64,000 nucleotides of DNA, taken from NCBI GenBank assembly GCA_963921425.1, contig OY992832.1, forward strand, positions 30,097,489 through 30,161,488, written 5' to 3'. This document shows positions 34,841 through 47,781 of this stretch, piece by piece. Below the pieces are notes generated by a model, which worked only from the letters and a program-made list of their open reading frames with translations, was not told the DNA's origin and did no database searches. Source of the DNA: Dryas octopetala (Eukaryota > Streptophyta > Magnoliopsida > Rosales > Rosaceae). A program made the position numbers and the translations under genes. The stretch's first letter is position 1, and the number at the start of each line of letters is the position of its first letter.

Positions 34841-37800
34841 TGCTTAAAGAACTGAACCTAGATGCCCCTGAAGAACACTAATAGTAAAATCCTTTGAATT
34901 TACTAAAAGCAAAGAAGAGCCGTATGTACATGTGTAATTGAAGAGGAAATCAAATAGCTTATTACAAAAATGCTTCCCACGATCATTAATGATAGCGCAT
35001 GAGGTCCCAAATCGAGTGAAAATGTTTTCCTTCAAGAAACGAAGCACTACCCTATGATCATTGGTTTTACATGCAAATGCCTCTACCCACTTGGACACAT
35101 AATCCACACCCACAAGTATGTACAAATTACCAAAGGAATTAGGAAAAAGTCTCATAAAATTAATGCCTCAAACATCAAAGATTTCTACAACAAAGATTGG
35201 GTTTAAAGGCATCATGTTTCTCCTAGTGAGACTCCCTAACTTTTGGCATCTCTCACAAGATTGACAATACACATGGGCATCATGGAAAAGGGAAGGCCAA
35301 TAGAAACCACATTGAAGAATCTTGGCGGTAGTTTACTTAGCACTAAAGTGGCCTCCACAAGCATGGTCATGACAAAAAAAAATGATATTGGATTACTCAC
35401 TATTCGGGACACATCTCCTAATGATTTAATCAGGGCAATATTTGTACAAGTAAGGATCATCCCAAAAATAATATTTGACCCTAGCTAGAAACTTAAATCT
35501 ATCTTGCTTGGTCCAATGGGAAGGCATCTCATTAGTGACAAGGAAATTCACAATATCCGCATACCATGGTGTTTGGGAAACAAACATAAGTTGCTTATCA
35601 GAAAATGTCTCAGTGATGGGAATGGACTCCTCACATGACTTAACTATTAATCTAGAAAGATGATCGGCAACCACAATTTCGGACCCCTTTTTGTCACATA
35701 TTTCAATGTCAAATTCTTGAAGCAAAAGGATCCAACGAATTAGGCATGGTTTAACATCTTTTTTAGACAAAAGGTATTTTAAAGCCGCATGATCAGAATA
35801 AACAATAACCTTAGTGCCTAAAAGGTAAGACCTAAACTTGTCTAATGCAAAGACAACTGCCAAAAGTTTTTTTTCAGTGGTGGAATAGTTAAGTTGAGCA
35901 TCAATAAGGGTCTTGCTTGCATAACAAATGACATAGGGCAACTTACCAACTCGTTGTCCCAAAAAGGCACCTATGGCGTAATCGGATGCATCACACATAA
36001 TCTCAAAGGGTTCACTCCACACAGGAGGTCTAATGATGGGAGCGGAGGTTAACAAAGATTTAAGTTTATCAAAGGCACGGATACAATCATCATCAAAGAC
36101 AAATGAGGAATCTTTGGCAAGTAAATTACACAAGGGACATTAAATTTTGCTAAAATCTTTGATGAATTTTCGATAAAAACCGGCGTTTCCTAAGAAATAT
36201 ATAATTTCCTTAACAGTATGTGGAGGTGGAAGATTAAAAATTAGATCAACTTTAGCCTTATCAACCTCAATTCCCTTAGAAGAAATGGTATGCCCCAATA
36301 CAATGCCCTTTTTGACCATGAAGTAACATTTTTCCCAATTTAAAACAATTTTTCTCCTTGCAACGAATTAAAACCAATGAAAGATGATGCAAACATTCAT
36401 CAAAAGAATACTCAAAGACGGAAAAATCATCCATAAAAACCTCAAGGAACCGCTCTACCATATCAGAGAAAATAGAAATCATGCACCTTTGAAAGGTAGC
36501 GGGTGCATTACATAACCCAAAGGGCATGCGACGGTAAGAGAAAGTACCAAATGGGAAAGTGAAGGTGGTCTTTTCTTGGTCCTCGGGTGCAATGGGGATT
36601 TGGTTATACCCATAATAACAATCAATAAAGCAATAATAGGCATGATCGGCTAACCTCTCAAACATTTGGTCAATAAAAGGAAGAGGGAAGTGGTCTTTCC
36701 TAGTGACGACATTCAATTTCCTATAATCTATGCACACACGCCAACCGGTTTGCACTCGAGTGAGAATTAATTCATTGTCATCATTTTTCACAACGGTGAT
36801 GCCAGATTTTTTTGGAACAACTTAGACAGTGCTCACTCAATGACTATCGAAAATGGGGTAAATTAATGACACCAACATCTAATAATTTCAAAATCTCACT
36901 CCTCACTACTTCCTTCATGGCAGGATTTAAACGTCTTTGGGGCTCACGAGAAGCCTTAGTGTTATCTTCTAAGTGGATCCTATGCATGACAATGGATGGA
37001 GAAATGCCTTTAATGTCAGCAATGGACCAACCTATGGCTTCTTTATGTTTCCTCAAAATTTCCACAAGCTTGCATTCTTTCTCATCATTTAAATCGGAGG
37101 CTATGATCACGGGCAAGGTATCAGAAGATCCTAAAAACACATACTTGAGGTTATCAGGTAAAGGTTTGAGATCTAGCTTGGGTGGTTTAACAGTGGAAGA
37201 AAGTGGAGGATTTTTGGAAAGAGGAAGAGGTTCTACCTTTGGTTTTCAATTGGTGGTGTTTATTATGGGCGTGGAGTCCAAAAGTGCATTGACTTCTTCT
37301 ATGGATTCATTAAAATCAAAGTTACAACCAAAGTGTGCTAAGCATGCTTCTAGTGGATCCTTAACATTATCTCTATGGAAAGAGTCTACCATTATTTGTT
37401 CGATTAAATTAACCTCACAAATGCTATCCTCACCCTCTTGTGGTTGGTGACTTATGTTAAAAATATTAAGATCCATAGTTAAGTTCTCAAACGACAAATT
37501 CATGACTTCATTCCTACAATTAATTTGGGCATTTGCGGTGGCAGGAATGGACGTCCTAAAATTACCGGAATTTGATCACAAGCATTGGTCATGGGTTGGG
37601 TGTCAAGCACAATGAAATCCACGGGAAAATAAAACTCATTCACTTTAACCAAAACTTCTTCCACCATTCCCCTAGGAATTTTAACCGACCTATCCGCTAA
37701 AGAAAGAGTCACCAAGGTTGGTTTCATCTCTCCTATATCAAGTTTCACATAAACGGAGTATGGTAAAAGGATTACGCTTACTCCTAAATCTAGCAATGCT

Positions 37801-40800
37801 CTTCCTATATGATGAGTTCCTATCGTGCATGCAATGGTAGGACAACTGGGCTCCTTGTACTTAATCGGAATTCGATGCTCGATAATTGAACTAACTTGCT
37901 TGGTGAGAAAGGCTTGCTTTGGAACGTTGGTTCTCCTTTTTATGGTGCAAAGGTCTTTCAAAAATTTGGCATAAGAAGGCACTTGTTTGATGGCATCTAA
38001 GAAGGTGATATTGATATGAACTTGCTTGAACACTTCTAGGATATCATTAAATTGTGCATTTTTCTTTGTCTTAGCTAACCTGTGATGAAATAGGGCTGTG
38101 GGGACAAGAGTTGGAGAAGGACCAACAATTAAAGGCTCTTTTTCCTTTGACTTGACAATGTGATCAACATTAGGCTCTATACCACCTAATCCATTTGTTT
38201 CATTTTTTTCATTTTTTTCATTTTCATCATTTTCTTTTTCCAAATTGGGCATTTGAACCTTTTTATCAATTTGTCTACACGACCTAAGGGTTGTGATGGA
38301 CTTGACATGCTCATGAGTATTGGATGAACTAGATGCATCGACATGAAATTGACCCTTTGGATTTGGAATGGGTAGACTTGAAAATTTTCCCTTCTTTCTT
38401 TCTCCCACAATGTTAGCTAATTGACCAATTTGATGTTCTAGCTTCGCAATGGCTTGTGTATTTTGGTGGGTGGAAGCTTTAACCTCAACAAAGGCTTGAC
38501 CGGTCAATTGCATGAACTTTTGAAGTGTGTCCTCTAAAGGTGATGATGAATTTTGTTGTGGGGCAACACTTTGTGGAGTGGGACGAGGAACATGGGGAAC
38601 ATGAGAATATGAGCGATTAGGAGGACATAATGAATTGTTTGGCATTGAATTCCTTCTAAATGTGTTTGGGGTTGGCCTTGTCTCCAAGAAAAATTTGGGT
38701 GATTCGTCCAATTGGGGTTGTAGGTCTCGGAAAAGGTGTCTTGGTTCACAAACGACTTCCTAAAATTGTTAAGGGCATTCTCATGCTCAACATCACTCTC
38801 GGAAAAAGTATACAAGGAAGGACACGCTTGGACATTATGCATCGGGCTAGCACAATGAGAACAAACCTCATTTTAGACATGGTTAACGACACTCATGGTT
38901 TGACTCAAGGCCAAAGCCTCCAACTTTCTTGTTAGGCTCTCAATCTTAGACCCTAAGTCTACATCGCCTCTCACTTCATACATCCCCCCACACTTTGGTT
39001 CTTTGGCTTGTCTATCATGTGGGTTGGAGAAGTCCCATTGTTGAGAATTTTCGGACAATTTTTCAAAGAAATCATAGACTTGCTCTTTCCCAAGATTTAA
39101 AAACGTACCCTCATTCATGTACTCTACCATATTGCGATTTATTTGAGTTAAACCGTTGTAAAGTATTGCACCAAACGTCACGTCTCAAAACCATGGTGAG
39201 GACATCACAAAATTAAATCCTTAAATCACTCACAACTCTCATAAAACTGCTCATCGTCTTTTTTTCTAAACTCCGAAATGTCTCTTCTAAGCACGTTAGT
39301 CCTAAACATTGGGAAAAATTTTGACAAAATGTTTTTAACAAGTTGATCCCATGAAGTGATGGAACCGAGGGGTTGGGAATTCAACCAAGTTTTCGCTTTG
39401 TCCTTAACTGAAAATGGGAATAAACGAAGATGCATGGACTCATCGGAAAAGTTTTGGTATCTAGAGATTGAACAAATTTCAATGAATTCTTTAACATGTG
39501 TGTACGGGTCCTCTCGATCCAAATCGTGGTAGGAGGGCAACAATTGAATGATGTGGGGCTTAATCTCAAAATGGGTTGCGGTAGTATAAGGCAAAACTAT
39601 GCAAGAAGGGGTGTCAATGATGACGGGAGCAAAATACTCTCTTAACGGACGAATTTCAATGTTTTCACCCATTTCAATTATCGGTTCAATTTTTTTTCTT
39701 AAATGTCTAAGTGTTCTCTCAATTTTAAGGTCAACAGGTGTTAAATTGTGATTCAATGAACGGCGACCAAGCATACACTAGACGGCTTTCAAGAAAAGAA
39801 TTTTTCAAAAATTTTTTTTTTTAATTAATTAACTAACTACCTTTTTTAGACGAATATATGGACAAACTAACAAACAAATAAAGCAAAAAAAAAAAAATCA
39901 CAAAACAATGAGTTAATCCAAACAAGCAATTGGGAGGTGTCTTTTAGACAATCCTAATCTTGATTAAGCACTAGACAAGCTCCTCCTCTCTTTCAAAGCA
40001 AATTAGTGGCATACCGATATAAGGTTCTCAAAAATACAACCAGGCCGGTTCCGGAGGAGGTGGAGGAGTCACAGACGGTCTCTCTTAAAAACCAGTCCCC
40101 TTTAAGCATCAAGATGATTGCAACCTTAAAGAACCTTTCTAGACATTGTACTTTCAAAAACACTCACCGAAGTATCCACTAATTGACTCCTTCCAAGAGG
40201 GTCCTATGAGCTTCGTGAACCCTTTGGCCAATGTCTACTTGATATTAATTAAATTGAGTTTGGGATTAACAAATGCAAGAGATGGTTAGCCTAGGTAGGT
40301 AAGGACTTGGTGATGAAATCCAATCCTTATCTTGTTGGGGGGTGAATGCCCTTACTAGTTGATTATGCAAGAATGCTAATTGAAGATGCAACAATCCAAC
40401 AAAACAACGATATATGGAAATTGAAATTGCACAAGTAAGGCAAACACCACTCAAGAAAGCTTTAAAAAGAAAAGGTTTATAGAATAGCACTAGTGTGGTG
40501 ACATTGGCCACAACACACTAAGAGAAGGCAACCAAACTTTTGCTAGCAATTCCCCTTTCTTGATGACCACACATTTGCAAACTTCTCCCCAATGCAAGCA
40601 CTAAAAAGAAAAATACTAAAACTATAACAAAAGAAGAAAGGGAACATGTAATTTGTTATTGAGACGTTTATGAAATATAGATAAGAGAATAAACAAAAAT
40701 CAAGTTAGGATAAGAGAAACCAAGGTAAAGGAGTCTAGTGACCAACCATTGTGAAAATAAAAACAAAGAAAGAAATACTAAAACTTAAAAAGCAAGAGAA

Positions 40801-41560
40801 TAAATAAACTAAACTCATAATATTAAAAGACATTAATGAAATAAGAATAGACCAAATAAAGAGACAATAGGAGAATTTAAATAACTAAATAAAAAACATA
40901 ATATTAAATGGAAATGTGCTACAAAGTACAAATAAGAGAATATAAATAAATGAAAATAAAGAAGAGACCTAAAATATTGTACGCTACAGAGGCCTTGAAA
41001 GAGGCATGAAGAAAAGAGAATGAAGGCTGAGCCTTTCTTAAATAGGCTAGAGCAGTAGGAATTTTAGGGCTTGTGTGGGACACTTGTCGCAATGTGAATG
41101 GGCCAGGAGAGGAAAGAGAGAGGGTTGTTAACAGCTACCAAAAAGGCTGGCAGCAGCTGTTCTGCCATGTGTCACCACGTGAGAGGATAGCAGCAGAAAA
41201 AGTAGGAGTCGTTGGCTTCTTAGGGGAGTGCGGAGAGCAGCTGGGCGAAAGAAAGAGAGAGAGGATCGGTGGCTCACGCGGCTTGGCGGCTCATGAAGGA
41301 CGACTCAACTCGGCTCTAGCTTGTGTGGAAAGAAAGGGTGAGAGTGAGGTGCGGAAACTTCTTAGAAGTTTCCCTCAATAGCTGTTCGGCTTCCAGGCAG
41401 GCCGGGCTGTTTGACTTCCGGGCCTGGCAAATTGGGCCGAACTGGGCTTCTTTATTTCTTCTTCTCTTGGGCTTAGGCAGATTTTCTTCTTTTTATCTTT
41501 TGGGCTTCTTTCTTTTGAGCTATTTTAAAAATCCTACAAAACAAAAATAACTAATTAATA
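34841..41560 (-). mobile_element. Ty3/gypsy retrotransposon relic, Athila lineage
   Basis: The minus strand reads, in order, gag (about 39.8-38.9 kb), gag C-terminus and aspartic protease (38.7-37.3 kb), reverse transcriptase (37.1-36.3 kb, with Athila-style DYRKLN and FMDDFSVF), RNase H (36.1-35.4 kb) and the start of integrase (35.2-34.8 kb). From 39.8 to about 41.5 kb lies non-coding sequence that should hold the leader and 5' LTR; its outer end is not fixed. The downstream part and the 3' LTR are missing. The element is broken several times and truncated, so it is an old insertion. Confidence 0.85.
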
Positions 41561-41646
41561 TTTAAACTTGTAAAATTACTCTAAACTAAAATAAAACAAA
41601 TACAACCTAATTAAATCTAAGAAATAAGATAAAAAATAATAAAACC

Positions 41647-43283
41647 TAAGGAGGAAATTTTCGTGTTTTAGGGAAAGGGAGATTTTATGAAAATACCAAG
41701 ATATTTTCGTCAAGATTTCAAAAATTTCGACGAAAATATCGGAGGCAGACCAGAGGGAGAGAGGGGAGGAAGAGGCAAATCGAGCCGCCCGTCGTCGAAG
41801 GGAAATAAGAGATGGAGATTGGGGAGGGAGAAGAGGAAGAGACAGAGAGGTAGAAGATATGGAGATTGGGGAAGAAAGAGATCGAGGAAGGAGAAGGAGG
41901 AGAGATAAAAGATCAGGGGAGGAGGAGGGAATGAGGGACTGGGAGAGTCCGAGAGAGAAATAAAAGGTGAGAGGAAGACTGGACTATTGGAGACTTGGAA
42001 AGGTCACGGGGGAAAAGGAAGGGAAAAAAAAATAAAAAAGAAGAAAAAATAAAGTTTAGAGTTGATTGGGGTTTGGGGCCTTTAGGCAATTGGAAAGAAA
42101 AAAAAAAGTTTGGGGTTTCGTTTGGCCGTTTTGGTGTCTCGTTTAGTTGTTTTTAAACCCTAATACATTTCTATATAAAAAATAATTAAAAATACACTAA
42201 AGGGCCTGAACACTAATATTTTATACCATATCATAAACAATATATAGTATATATGGTTTAGTGTATAGATTATAGAGTATATTACGGTATATTAAGTATA
42301 TAGGGTTTAGTATTAAAATTTAGTCTATAAATTATAGAGTATAAATAATATACTAATTTTATTTATTCATTATACTAATTTTATTTAACAGTATTTGTCT
42401 ACAGGGCGCATTATATTACATGAAACCTACTATGGGCCAGTTTGGTATTGCTGTGAGAAAAAACAGCTGTGAAGTAAAGTCAACTGTAAAGTAAAGCAGT
42501 TGAGTGTTTAGTAAACTATGTTTTCAAAAGTGTTGTGAGTGCAAAAACCAGTATCAAAGTGTTTGGTAAATGTTAATATAAAAATGCTGTGACTGTGTAT
42601 AATTACTAAAATGGACATGATGCTGAAAATGCATTTCACTTATTTGTTTAGTAAAAATAATATGTTTTTTTACTTGTTTTTGAAATTTTTGACTACAAAT
42701 TTTTATTAGCATTAATTTTTCTAAGAACAACATTATTAAATAAGTATGCCTATTATTTTTTTAGGTATATTATAATTTTAATCCTATAAATAAAATATCA
42801 TAACTAATTATCACAATATAAAATATAACTAACAATAGACATATTTTTTAATTTAAAATAAACAAATAAAAATTATAGAAATCAATGAGGGTATTATGGG
42901 TAAAATAAAATATTCATTGTTGCTGTGAGTCACTGCAGTTTTCAAAAGCACCTAAAAACTTGCTTTCTATTTTTGTTGTGAGGAGTTGAGAATTGTGGGG
43001 AAAATCAGTTTTTTATTTTTTTACCAAACACCAAAACTGCTGTAGGTGATTGAGAATTGCCATCCACAGCAGCTTTTGGGTCCTCCACCACAATCCTAAA
43101 CGGGGCCTATATATTTTTTATCAATGTAGTAGATAATATGTTAAATAAACATATGGTCAAATTTCATTCACAATTTTTATATTTTGATAGCAATTTTCGT
43201 CATTTTTGTTTAATTTTGTCAAAATCGAAATTTTAGTGAAAATTTTAATCGAAAAATTTTTTGAAACCGAAATTTTACTCCTT
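41647..43283. mobile_element. Non-autonomous Mutator-like element, copy B
   Basis: The ends TAAGGAGGAAATTTTCG and CGAAATTTTACTCCTT are flanked by a perfect 9-bp direct repeat AATAAAACC at 41638-41646 and 43284-43292. It has the same family ends as 17541-18705 but inverted relative to it, with a purine-rich interior (41740-41960) mirroring that copy's pyrimidine-rich stretch. A second MITE (42434-43107) is nested inside. No transposase is visible. Confidence 0.85.
42434..43107. mobile_element. Nested MITE, PIF/Harbinger- or hAT-like
   Basis: The terminal inverted repeats are GGGCCAGTTTGGTATTG and, read on the opposite strand, GGCCCCGTTTAGGATTG. The flanks share only TAT on each side. The interior repeats CTGTGAG/CACAGC words typical of such elements. 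The superfamily is uncertain; a 3-bp duplication would fit Harbinger. Confidence 0.65.
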
Positions 43284-43560
43284 AATAAAACCTACTAATT
43301 AATCAAAAAATTAACATAATAATTAAATCACTAAAATACTAAAAAATAATAACTAAAATGTATAATTTTGAGATTAAATAAATATTATAAAATAAGCTCC
43401 ACACGATGTTTCTGCAACCGAGACAACATAAAGTCTCTGTTTTTTCGTGATAAAAAAAAAGAAAAAGAAAAAGTAAGGAATATATTATATATATATATAT
43501 AGTGGACAAACAGTAGTGTGAAAGGGTTATGTTTTTTCTGGTCCCTAGTCCCACCTAGTC

Positions 43561-43590
43561 TTGACTATTGAGTAGTATTTGACTATAAAG
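43561..43590 (+). promoter_or_regulatory. NLR promoter: W-box motifs and TATA box
   Basis: Two TTGACT words (43561-43566 and 43579-43584), matching the WRKY-binding core TTGAC(C/T), lie immediately upstream of and overlapping TATAAAG (43584-43590). WRKY control is common for defence genes. The spacing to the first NLR ATG (43707) fits a core promoter. Confidence 0.5.
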
Positions 43591-43706
43591 AAGACGTCAT
43601 TTAAAGAACCCATCGCCCATCACAGTTCACAAACGGTTGCGGGTCATATGCCTTATCTTCAAGCTATAAGGAAGACATCAGGGATACATTGACTGGAACA
43701 AAGACC

Positions 43707-46700
43707 ATGGAACGCGCATTCTGCATTTCTTTCTTCACATCTCTCATACTTATTCTCTTTTTCACTCCCAATCTGCTTCAAACCTACGTCAACACTATGG
43801 CTGAAGCGCTCGTTAACGTACTCTTAGACCGTTTGGCTTCGATCACCCATAACAAGGTAGAACGAGAGATCGAATTGGTCATAGGTGTTGACAAAGAAGT
43901 CACAAATCTCACCAGCAATCTTGAAGCTATTCGAGGTGTGCTTGAGGATGCAGAGCAGAGACAAGTGAAGGATGCCAACGTGAGACATTGGCTGAATAAT
44001 CTGAAACAAGTATCCTACGAGATGGACAACGTGTTGGATGAGTGGATCACTGAAATTCTAAAGCTGCAAATTGAAAAAGGAGATAAAGAAGGTGAAAATG
44101 CTCTTGCTACTAAGAAGGTATGTCTCCCCATTCCCTCCCTTTGCAATTGTTTTGGCAAAGTCAATCAAGTAATTCACCGTCGGGACATTGCTCTGAAGAT
44201 AGAAAATCTAAATGAAAGATTAACTGTGATTGCTAATGAAAGGCAAAGGTATAACTTTCAATACACTGAAAGACTTGGTGAGCAACTTGTGCGACAAAAA
44301 ACTTCATCTCTTGTCGATATATCATTTGGTCGACAAAATGAAACCAACAGTTTAGTAAGTAAGTTGGTAAGTGAGAGTAGTCAGGAAGGGAGGGGCCCCC
44401 TTATCATCCCTATTGTAGGGATGGGAGGAATTGGAAAGACAACTCTTTCCCAGCTAGCCTATAACCATGAAATGGTGAAGACTCATTTTGATTTGAGAAT
44501 ATGGGTCTGTGTCTCAGACCCCTTTGACGAGATCAAAATTGCCAAAGCTATCGTTGAAGGTCTGACTGAAAATGTCCCAAATTCAAATGAGTTGCAAACT
44601 TTAGTGCAATGTATATGTAAATTGATTCAGGGAAAGAAATTTCTCCTTGTCCTTGATGATGTGTGGAACCCAAAACTTAGTCAGTGGGAACAATTGAACA
44701 AACCTTTACGTAGTGGTGATTTAGGCAGTAGAATATTGGTGACCACGCGAAAGGAGGAGGTTGCTAATATGATGGGAGCAACCACTCACATGATCCATTT
44801 GGAGGGGTTAAGTGAAGAATATTGTCGGTCATTGTTCTATCACATTGCGTTCATTGACAGGAAAAGAAACAATGAGTCTAAAATGTTTGAAGCTGTTGGT
44901 AATGATATAGTAAAAAAATGTAAGGGTTTGCCTCTTGCTGCAAAAACTTTAGGCAGTCTCATGCGTGGAAAGTGCAAACTAAAAGAATGGAAAGATGTTT
45001 TGAATAGCAAGATATGGGAATTAAAAGGGTTTGAGCAAGAGGTTTTTCAACCGTTATTACTAAGTTATTATGATTTGACCCCACCAATCAGACGTTGTCT
45101 TTTGTATTGTGTGATTTTCCCAAAAGATTATGTGATTGATAAAGATGATTTGATTAAGTTGTGGATGTCACAAGATTATTTGAATGTTGAGGGAAACCAT
45201 GAAGAAAAAGACATGGGTCAAACATATTTATATGACTTGGCAATGCGATCTTTTCCAAGATTTCAAGAAAGATGATGATGGAAATATAATAAGTTGCAAA
45301 ATGCATGATATTGTACATGATTTTGTGCAGTATTTGACCAAGAAGGAAAGCTTTATTATGGAGATAAAGGGTGCTTATGAGAGAGTAGAGCGACCAGATG
45401 ACAAGATTCTTCATTTGACTCTGATGTTTGCATTTGGGTGTGCATTGCCAATTTCTTTTTGCAATTTTAAAAATCTGCGTACCCTTACAGCTTTTGATTC
45501 ACAAATTACTACCATTGGGTCAGATTTAATTTTGCAATTGAAATGCCTAAGGACATTAAATTTGAGTTGTAACTATATTGAAGAAATTCCAAAGGAAATC
45601 GGCAAATTGATACATTTGAGATATCTTGATTTATCTAAAAATAAACATTTGAAGGTATTACCCAATGCTCTGGGTGAATTATACTACCTGCAAACCTTGC
45701 AAATTAATGGGTGCGGTAGTCTCATAAATATACCCAATATGGGAAGGCTAATTAACTTAAAGCATCTTCATGTTGAGGGCACTTGGAGTCCAAAGATGGA
45801 AGGGATTGGGAGATTAAGAAATCTGCAAATGGTAGATGAGTTACATGTCAATGGTGGTACTGAACGACCCAAGTTAGAAGATTTGAAAAACATGGACCAC
45901 CTTCGGCATCTTGCCATTAGAAACATAGGGTCTGCAGAAGATGCGAGTGAGGGTGAAAAAGCACAATTGGTGAATAAGAAAGAACTCCTTCATTTGGAAC
46001 TGGATTTCGAGTGTGGCTGTGGCTGTAACCGTAAGCATGGCAAAAACAATGGAGAAATACTGAATTCCTTGCAACCACATCCAGGTTTGGAGTCTTTAGT
46101 CATCAAGAGGTGTTATAACACCAGGTCGTCTCCCAATTGGCTGATGTCTTTACAAAACTTGAGAAAGCTTTATTTTAGCATTCCATATTGCATGTTTTCG
46201 CCTCCTTTCGGGAAATTGTCGTCCCTGGAATCTCTGGAAATTTCCAGGTCTGGTATGCGAAAGATAGGAGTTGATTTTTTGGGAATAGACATGCAAACAT
46301 CATTAATATCATCATCATCGTCACATATTTTGTTCCCAAAATTGAAACAACTCAAATTCATAGACATGGATAGTTGGGAAGAGTGGAAAGGAGTGGAGGG
46401 GTGGAGGGAAGAGGATTCTGATCAGATAACAATAATGCCCTGCCTCTCTACCCTAGAATTTAATTACTGCAGAATGCTAAGAGCACTGCCCAACTTCCTG
46501 CGGAAGACACCACTACAGATGTTGTGGATCATCCATTGTCCGTTTCTCGCACCTGTATACAAAAAAGGAAGAGGAAGTGAGTGGGCCAAGATTTCTCACA
46601 CCCTAAATATCCAAATTGATTCTGAGAAGGTACAAAAAGACGGAGTTTGGATCCAGGACGACCAAGGTATCAAGGATGATGATGAAACTGAGGATGGCTT

Positions 46701-46707
46701 TTATTAG
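43707..46707 (+). CDS. CC-NB-ARC-LRR disease-resistance protein (RGA type), frameshifted
   Basis: An intracellular immune receptor of the coiled-coil NLR class. Canonical CNL sequence starts at MAEALVNVLL (ATG 43797). An in-frame ATG at 43707, in strong context, adds 30 residues with a hydrophobic run. NB-ARC motifs in order: P-loop GMGGIGKTT, kinase-2 LLVLDDVW, RNBS-B GSRILVTTR, GLPL CKGLPLAAKTLG, RNBS-D CLLYCVIFPKDY and MHD KMHDIVHDF. Leucine-rich repeats follow to DDETEDGFY and the stop at 46705-46707. Length is about 1000 aa with no intron. Within CGATCTTTTCC near 45248-45258 the frame shifts by one between RNBS-D and MHD: frame 1 stops at 45275, and the MHD-LRR part continues in the next frame. 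The position in a T run suggests a sequence error or a recent mutation, since no other lesion is seen. Alternatively it is a young pseudogene. Confidence 0.88.
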
Positions 46708-46712
46708 TTGAC

Positions 46713-47755
46713 TCATCCCAGCTCTACCTCTTCCATGAGTGAGGAGCTCTGCCAATCTCCATCATCCAGCTGCTCTACTATTCTGGTAAGTAATACATTA
46801 CATCTTATGTACTGTATAATATTATTGATCTATCATAGTCCTATTCATGGTATGGGAAATTGCTCACTTACTTTTACTTGTTATAATCACTACTGGCTAG
46901 GCATGATTTACTGAAGAAGCAATGTCAAATCTAATTTTGAAAAGGTACTTTTCCTTTAATTTTTCTTAGTCAAAGTTGTTTACTTCATTTCTATCTCTAA
47001 TTTTTCCATCATAGCTAAGCTCTTATTCATTTTGGCCTCTTTTAATTCAGACTTCAACTTCTTCTTGGAATAACCAGAACTTTTGTTAGAGGAAAGCCCT
47101 TGTGGACACCTGATCTGTAATGTCATATTTGTACCATGGTGAGCTTACTGCTGCAAATTGAATTTCTAAAATTTGGAATTATCTTTATTTTCATCTTATT
47201 TCTCTTATGCATATGTGAGGGTACTGCAGGGTGAGAAATGTTCCTGGTTTCTTATGATATTGTGCTTCCTCTGATGCTGGAACTCAACTCGATCCCTATA
47301 AAGTGCACCTGTCTTTACATTTCAAGCTGGGTTACTTCAAGATACAGGTAAGTGCAGAGCTTTGACATGTAAAAATTTATTTGGAGCTCAGAAAGAAGCT
47401 TTAATGGTCATGTGCAATGCTTCCATTTCGTTTTTTAGTCTCTGTAGCTATAAGCAAATTAAGTTGCTCATACGAGATATTTATATATCTGCAGGAAATG
47501 ATTGTTAATGGTCATGAAAATTGCAGAAAGATTGCAAGCCGCATAGTTGCAATGGCTGGGCTTCTCAAAGTATTTTTTATGTTCCGTCAGAAATTTCCAG
47601 ACACAAAATTTCAAATAAATCTTTAGGTAGTTAATTTGGAATTGATTATTTTCTTTTAATTCAGGTTATAGACAAGTCCTCTAATTATGTATCTATTGTA
47701 GACAAAAATCACAGCAAACTACATGTACAACTCACATTGAAGCTTGAAGCATTTA
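46713..47755 (+). repeat. NLR 3' tandem unit A
   Basis: First of three ~1.05-kb direct repeats after the NLR stop. It starts CATCCCAGCTCTACCTCTTC with GAGGAGCTCTGCCAATCT, and ends TTGAAGCTTGAAGCATTT. It contains conserved splice-like signals (GATACAGGTAAGTGCAGAG; TATCTGCAG) and TGTGCTTCCTCTGATGCTGG. There is no long open frame; it is probably a spliced 3' untranslated region. Confidence 0.8.
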
Positions 47756-47781
47756 GATTGACATTGAAGACGAGGAAACCT

